Shown in pieces: positions 6,935-9,840 of a stretch of DNA of 9,840 nt. This stretch comes from Bacteroidia bacterium (GTDB lineage: Bacteria; Bacteroidota; Bacteroidia; Bacteroidales; UBA12481): the NCBI GenBank assembly GCA_026391235.1, contig JAPLDV010000798.1, positions 1 through 9,840 on the forward strand. Direction: 5' to 3'. Numbering within the stretch: the stretch's first letter is position 1; the number at the start of each line of letters is the position of its first letter. The notes below the pieces were generated by a model. That model was not told where the DNA came from, did not search any database, and was given only the letters and a program-made list of their open reading frames with translations. The position numbers were made by a program, and so were the translations under genes.

Positions 6935-7207
6935 ATGGCAAAAATGAACCAAAAAAACACGACTGGATTGTTTACGTTTAAAAATGATAATTTCCCTGAA
7001 TGGTTTGCATATACAAACGATTCTACAGGATCAAATATTCCAGTTAATAAAGATGGAAAAGTAACTACCTGGAGCCCTACCACTAATGTCTTTCATTTTA
7101 CTAATGATCAAGAAAAGGAGATAGATGAAAAAATAAATAATGATGGCTTCTGCACTTTCAAGTCAACAATATCTGTTACTTTTTCAGAATGGGAGATTAA
7201 AAAATAG
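6935..7207 (+). CDS. Hypothetical small protein (cassette 2, second gene)
   Basis: This 90-residue soluble protein has no recognised domain. It is polar and aromatic (FKNDNFPEWFAYTND, TTWSPTTNVFHFTND, VTFSEWEI) with a predicted mixed fold and no signal or membrane segment. It starts 18 bases after the HExxH gene and both are in the same cassette, so the two travel together. A pairing of substrate, inhibitor or antidote with the peptidase-like protein would be natural but nothing in the sequence proves it. An internal Met at codon 4 is an alternative start. The stop is 42 bases before the attC-like site. Confidence 0.7.
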   Translation: MAKMNQKNTTGLFTFKNDNFPEWFAYTNDSTGSNIPVNKDGKVTTWSPTTNVFHFTNDQEKEIDEKINNDGFCTFKSTISVTFSEWEIKK

Positions 7208-7249
7208 ATTTGTTAAATTGTAAAACTAGTTAATTGAGAAAAAATAAAA

Positions 7250-7385
7250 GCACCTAACACGGGTTTTGCGTCAGGCGGGCTGACGTGCAAACTTGGAGCT
7301 TTGTGCTTCTATTCAAGTTCAGTGCTGGTTGACAGTTTTGTGCTCAGAAACCCGCCCGAACGCAAAGCCCGAAACCGTTAGCTGC
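7250..7385 (+). other. attC-like recombination site 2 (end of cassette 2)
   Basis: The outer left arm GCACCTAAC (7250-7258) is the exact reverse complement of the core GTTAGGTGC (6335-6343) that opens the same cassette. The stem is CGGGTTTTGCGTCAGGCGGG (7260-7279) paired with 7351-7371, with one extra base bulged on the right arm. The right core is GTTAGCTGC (7377-7385). Like site 1, it leaves one base between TAAC and the stem and five between stem and GTTA. GACGTGCAAA (7282-7291) lies at the same distance from TAAC as in site 1, and GACAGTTT at 7331 is 46 bases before GTTA. Sites 1 and 2 are the closest pair, sharing stem and loop segments. Confidence 0.88.
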
Positions 7386-7432
7386 AATTACAAACTATAC
7401 ACTAAAATTTTAAAAAATAGGAGATATAAATC

Positions 7433-8239
7433 ATGGAAAAAAACCAATTGACATGTCCAAAGTGTAGTAATGTTTTTGAAGAACCATTAACAAGATTCTT
7501 ACCATTTACTCAAGAACAATACAATAAAGTTGTTCAAACTTATGGCAAAGATTTTCAAATATGTCCAAAATGTAAGGATATATTTAAACCCAATTCTCAA
7601 CATAAAATTGTTAATAAAAAACCAGATTCAAAAATTAAAATTGTAAATGGATTTGGTGAAACGATAGAACAATCTTATACAATGGCTGAACTAGAAATTC
7701 CAAAGGACTCGACAATAATTGAAAAAATAGTTATTTCTGAACCTATTGAAAATACTTTGGATATTGAATTGTTAGACAATCAAACGGCAGAAGAAAAGCT
7801 TATATTACTTTTTGGGAAAGGCTATACATTAAAAAAATCAATACTTAAAAATGAAAGTAAAAAAGGTTTCCTCGGTATTGGTAAAAAATTAAAAGAATAT
7901 ACAATTACATTCTCTTGTCCATGTAGGGTACAAATAAAATATATAGATAATAATTTAATAAATGAACAATTAGAGAAATTATTAATAAGAGAAAAAGAAA
8001 TAGAAATGGAAATGTCAAAGTTACAGAAAGAAATTGAAAAAGAAAAAAATAAGTATAAAACAACTAACCAAAATAATGCTGTGAATAATATATTGGGTGA
8101 TATTGACCATGCTTTAGGTATATCTTCTTCATACACTACAACATATGATTCTTTACATAAAAGACATAAAGAATTAGAAGGAGAGTTAATCTCAATTCGC
8201 AATCAAAAATCTGAATTAAATAAAAGTAAATCATCATAA
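7433..8239 (+). CDS. Hypothetical double zinc-ribbon and coiled-coil protein with Jag-N-like motif (cassette 3)
   Basis: The 268-residue protein begins with two CPKC knuckles (Cys8/Cys11 and Cys44/Cys47) that together could bind one zinc. Residues ~115-170 contain AEEKLILLFGKGYTLKKSIL followed by SKKGFLGIGKK (142-152). This resembles the Jag N-terminal domain of RNA-binding KhpB/Jag proteins, where a KKGFLGIG motif follows a similar helix (resemblance only). A long charged coiled coil follows at ~175-208 and a second helix at ~240-265. There is no membrane segment. The start is supported by AGGAGA (7419-7424), 8 bases before the ATG. It is the only gene of its cassette and very AT- and Lys-rich, unlike the host genes to the left. 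A nucleic-acid-binding or scaffold role is an inference. Confidence 0.82.
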   Translation: MEKNQLTCPKCSNVFEEPLTRFLPFTQEQYNKVVQTYGKDFQICPKCKDIFKPNSQHKIVNKKPDSKIKIVNGFGETIEQSYTMAELEIPKDSTIIEKIVISEPIENTLDIELLDNQTAEEKLILLFGKGYTLKKSILKNESKKGFLGIGKKLKEYTITFSCPCRVQIKYIDNNLINEQLEKLLIREKEIEMEMSKLQKEIEKEKNKYKTTNQNNAVNNILGDIDHALGISSSYTTTYDSLHKRHKELEGELISIRNQKSELNKSKSS

Positions 8240-8282
8240 AATTAAACTTTAGAAAATTAATGATACTAATAATGCTGTAACA

Positions 8283-8418
8283 GCAGCTAACAAAGGCTTG
8301 CTACCAGCGGGGCAGCGGGGTTTTAGGACAGTGCAGTTCTTTTATCAAGCGGCGGTGTATTAGGACAGGAAACGGCTTCGATTCGCCCCGCCGAATAGCA
8401 AGCCTCAGCCGTTGTGCC
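8283..8418 (+). other. attC-like recombination site 3 (end of cassette 3)
   Basis: The outer left arm GCAGCTAAC (8283-8291) is the exact reverse complement of GTTAGCTGC (7377-7385), which opens the cassette. The stem is AGGCTTGCTA (8294-8303) with TAGCAAGCCT (8396-8405), then GCGGGGC (8307-8313) with GCCCCGC (8385-8391), with small asymmetric interruptions between. The right core is GTTGTGCC (8411-8418), the only one with GTTG instead of GTTA. GACAG at 8364 is 47 bases before the core. The loop also holds a direct repeat TTAGGACAG (8323-8331 and 8360-8368). Stem sequence is unrelated to sites 1 and 2 although geometry is kept, as in attC families recognised by structure. Confidence 0.86.
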
Positions 8419-8462
8419 TCATTGTAAAAAGACACTTTCTGCCGTATGAAAAAGATTGAAAA

Positions 8463-9263
8463 ATGATAACGATTCAAGAACTTTTATATAACCGTGGACT
8501 TGACAAATCGGCTAAGATTAAACTTGTCAGACATAAAGACAGACGACTTGATTTATACAACCTTTATCGCACTGACAAACAAGAATTTTTGAACTATCAA
8601 AATTCACAATCTAAAGACATTATTAACACCGTAGATTTTATAGTTTCATTTATTGGAGAAGAAGGAGTATTGTCACGCTTTATTGGAGTGTACAAAATAC
8701 TTGACAAAAAACATTTGCCAAATGAGCATTTTGAGTACAGAATGGAGGAAGTATATGGATTTGAAGATTTGAAAGAAAGAGTGATTATTAGATGGGAGAA
8801 CGCAATATCTTGGCATCAATGGATAAAGAATAAAATGGAAGTTTTACAAATTCACCCAGGATTACACTACAAACAATTTACAGATTACTCGGACTTCATT
8901 CTTGAATTTGTCGAACTAAAAGAAATAGTAAACAACCAATACAGTGATTGGAAAAGAATGTTGTCAGTAACAAAAGGAATTTATTTAATCAGCGATACCA
9001 AAACAGGAAAGCTATACGTTGGTTCAGCTTATGGTGACGAAGGAATTTGGGGCAGGTGGACTAAATATGTTTTGACAAATGGACACGGAGACAACAAAAC
9101 GTTAAAGGAACTCATTGAGAAAGACCCGAACCACGCTGAAAGTTTTCAATTCTCAATTTTAATGCTTCTTCCACGAACAATTACAGCAGATGAAGCAATT
9201 AAAAAAGAGCGTTTGTTCAAAAATAAACTTGGGACTAATTCATTTGGACTAAACAATAATTGA
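8463..9263 (+). CDS. GIY-YIG nuclease-domain protein (cassette 4)
   Basis: The 266-residue protein has a C-terminal GIY-YIG domain (~170-264): GIY at 172-174 (KGIYLISD), YVG at 185-187 (KLYVGSAYG), Arg198 (GRWTKY), Glu249 (KKERLFKNKLG), and a final FGLNNN supplying the conserved Asn. These are the usual catalytic and metal-binding positions, so it should cut DNA or RNA using one metal ion. The N-terminal ~160 residues are a separate domain with RFIGVYKIL at ~72-80, seen in other GIY-YIG proteins but without a known function to me. A short frame MKKIEK at 8446-8466 overlaps the start (ATGA) and could couple translation. Stand-alone GIY-YIG proteins act in restriction, homing or repair. A defence role as cassette cargo is plausible but unproven. 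Confidence 0.87.
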   Translation: MITIQELLYNRGLDKSAKIKLVRHKDRRLDLYNLYRTDKQEFLNYQNSQSKDIINTVDFIVSFIGEEGVLSRFIGVYKILDKKHLPNEHFEYRMEEVYGFEDLKERVIIRWENAISWHQWIKNKMEVLQIHPGLHYKQFTDYSDFILEFVELKEIVNNQYSDWKRMLSVTKGIYLISDTKTGKLYVGSAYGDEGIWGRWTKYVLTNGHGDNKTLKELIEKDPNHAESFQFSILMLLPRTITADEAIKKERLFKNKLGTNSFGLNNN

Positions 9264-9292
9264 CAAATGACATGATACAAAAAAACAACGAA

Positions 9293-9425
9293 GGCACAAC
9301 AATGTATAAAAATAATAGCCGGTTCGGTAGTAAGTTCAAGGGTTGCAGCCCGCTTCAACTTTTGTGTAATTTGACAGGGATGAAGCCCGCGTACGGCTAC
9401 TATTCTTATACAAACCGTTAGCAGC
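9293..9425 (+). other. attC-like recombination site 4 (end of cassette 4)
   Basis: The outer left arm GGCACAAC (9293-9300) is the exact reverse complement of GTTGTGCC (8411-8418), including the unusual G/C at the fourth core position. The stem is TGTATAAAAATAATAGCCG (9303-9321) with CGGCTACTATTCTTATACA (9394-9412), 17 of 19 complementary. The right core is GTTAGCAGC (9417-9425). GACAG at 9373 is 44 bases before it. The stem here is AT-rich and shares no sequence with sites 1-3, so what is conserved is the shape, the core and the GACAG position. It opens the cassette carrying the alpha/beta hydrolase gene. Confidence 0.87.
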
Positions 9426-9482
9426 AATACATTTAAGAAAATCATTTAAGTTTATCAAACATAAAATTGGAGGAAACTAATC

Positions 9483-9840
9483 ATGAAAAAGTCTAAAATT
9501 CTTCTTTTTATTTTTGCACTGGTTTTCACTGGATTGACATCCGGTAAAGCACAAACCGGTTTTGCTGAGGTAAATGGCACAAAACTTTATTATGAAATTG
9601 CCGGTTCTGGAGAACCTATAGTTCTCATTCACGGTTGGAGTTTTGATACCCGTTGTTGGGATGACCAATTTTCTGAATTTTCTCGAAATTATCGAGTCCT
9701 AAGATATGATTTACGCGGATTTGGAAAATCTTCCCTGCCTGAAACCGGGAAAAGTTATTCACACACTGACGACCTGGTTGCACTTTTAGATTATCTTGGT
9801 ATAAAGCAGGCTCACTTTTTAGGTCATTCTTTTGGAGGCA
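9483..9840 (+). CDS. Exported alpha/beta hydrolase, N-terminal part (cassette 5, cut by window edge)
   Basis: Translation from 9483 gives 119 residues before the window ends. A signal peptide covers ~1-24 ([20 protein letters not shown], probable cleavage near GKAQ), so the product is exported. LIHGW (48-52) is the oxyanion-hole HG region, YDLRGFGKS (75-83) is the usual strand-turn, and GHSFGG (114-119) is the nucleophile elbow with catalytic Ser116. The Asp/His partners lie outside. It belongs to the alpha/beta-hydrolase superfamily of the small esterase/peroxidase-like kind, with substrate unknown. GGAGGA (9469-9474), 8 bases before the ATG, supports the start. The gene begins 57 bases after the core GTTAGCAGC, so it is read as the fifth cassette; its closing site is not visible. 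Confidence 0.85.
   Translation, partial: MKKSKILLFIFALVFTGLTSGKAQTGFAEVNGTKLYYEIAGSGEPIVLIHGWSFDTRCWDDQFSEFSRNYRVLRYDLRGFGKSSLPETGKSYSHTDDLVALLDYLGIKQAHFLGHSFGG

Larger units (their letters stand above)
3528..9840 (+). mobile_element. Integron-like element: recombinase, attI-like site and at least five gene cassettes
   Basis: The unit consists of a tyrosine recombinase (3528-4889), an attI-like simple site with core at 5049, and cassettes delimited by GTTA cores at 5049, 6335, 7377, 8411 and 9417. Cutting between G and TTA in each core gives cassettes of 5050-6335, 6336-7377, 7378-8411 and 8412-9417, plus an incomplete one from 9418. Each complete cassette carries one or two plus-strand genes and ends in an attC-like palindrome. 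In all four complete cassettes the 8-10 bases at the left edge are exactly complementary to the outer left arm of the palindrome at the right end, the classical signature of integron cassettes. The recombinase is transcribed in the same direction as the cassettes, unlike class 1 integrons but as in some environmental integrons. The right end is outside the window. Confidence 0.85.

Noticed and set aside
7329..7334. TTGACA in site 2 (and a similar TTGACAG in site 4) as a sigma70 -35 box
   Set aside because: No TATAAT-like element lies 16-18 bases downstream, Bacteroidota promoters use TTTG/TAnnTTTG, and the sequence is better explained as part of the position-conserved GACAG motif.
8446..8466. 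Six-codon frame MKKIEK overlapping the GIY-YIG gene start as a gene
   Set aside because: Too short to support as a product. It is noted only as a possible translational-coupling leader and could be chance in AT-rich DNA.
6210..9425. The four GC-rich palindromes as MITEs or insertion-sequence remnants with terminal inverted repeats
   Set aside because: Within one palindrome the outermost arms match only at TAAC/GTTA. The longer exact matches link the left edge of a cassette with the palindrome at its right end, which terminal inverted repeats of a MITE would not do. No target duplications were seen.
6210..9425. The palindromes as ordinary intrinsic terminators of the cassette genes
   Set aside because: The stems are separated by ~70-80-base loops and no T-tract follows. 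They may impede transcription incidentally, but the core arms and spacing point to recombination sites.

Overview
The window looks like a Bacteroidota chromosome segment, probably a plant-polysaccharide degrader. It carries a GH127-type beta-L-arabinofuranosidase lipoprotein, a second secreted lipoprotein of carbohydrate-enzyme type, a GC-rich paired-palindrome (REPIN-like) element, and an octamer ATGTGCCA tandem array of a kind common in that phylum. It divides into two parts.

Part A (1-3173, minus strand) is a carbohydrate-utilisation pair. A GH127-family lipoprotein (1140-3173) lies upstream of a lipoprotein whose C-terminal part runs off the left edge (<1-998). A REPIN-like nested palindrome (1017-1133) separates them. 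A 354-base gene-free stretch (3174-3527) follows, holding the octamer array and a weak dyad.

Part B (3528-9840, plus strand) is the most interesting part: an integron-like gene-cassette array next to a tyrosine recombinase that is not a canonical IntI. The 453-residue recombinase has the full R-K-H-R-H-Y set and a C-terminal PLDNL tail like that of IntI. It lacks the IntI-specific insertion (89 residues from the first Arg to the His of HxxR, as in Xer) and has a two-repeat N-terminal extension with a HARP-like look. About 160 bases after its stop is an attI-like simple site (direct repeats plus a GTTA core). Then come four complete cassettes and the start of a fifth, separated by four ~135-base hyphenated palindromes built like attC sites (TAAC ... 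long imperfect stem ... GTTA). The decisive observation is that the outer core arms do not pair within a site. They pair across a cassette: the 8-10 bases at the left edge of every cassette are the exact reverse complement of the bases opening the palindrome at its right end (GTTATGCCCA/TGGGCATAAC, GTTAGGTGC/GCACCTAAC, GTTAGCTGC/GCAGCTAAC, GTTGTGCC/GGCACAAC). That is expected if each cassette existed as a circle with one palindromic site and was inserted by recombination at the GTTA core.

The cassette cargo is AT-rich and mostly unrecognised. Cassette 1 holds a coiled-coil protein and a single-pass membrane protein. Cassette 2 holds an HExxH protein and a 90-residue protein. Cassette 3 holds a double zinc-ribbon/coiled-coil protein with a Jag-N-like motif. 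Cassette 4 holds a GIY-YIG nuclease-domain protein. Cassette 5 holds an exported alpha/beta hydrolase cut off by the window. All genes and sites point the same way as the recombinase. Nothing here shows that the recombinase has been tested on these sites; the link is inferred from position and architecture.
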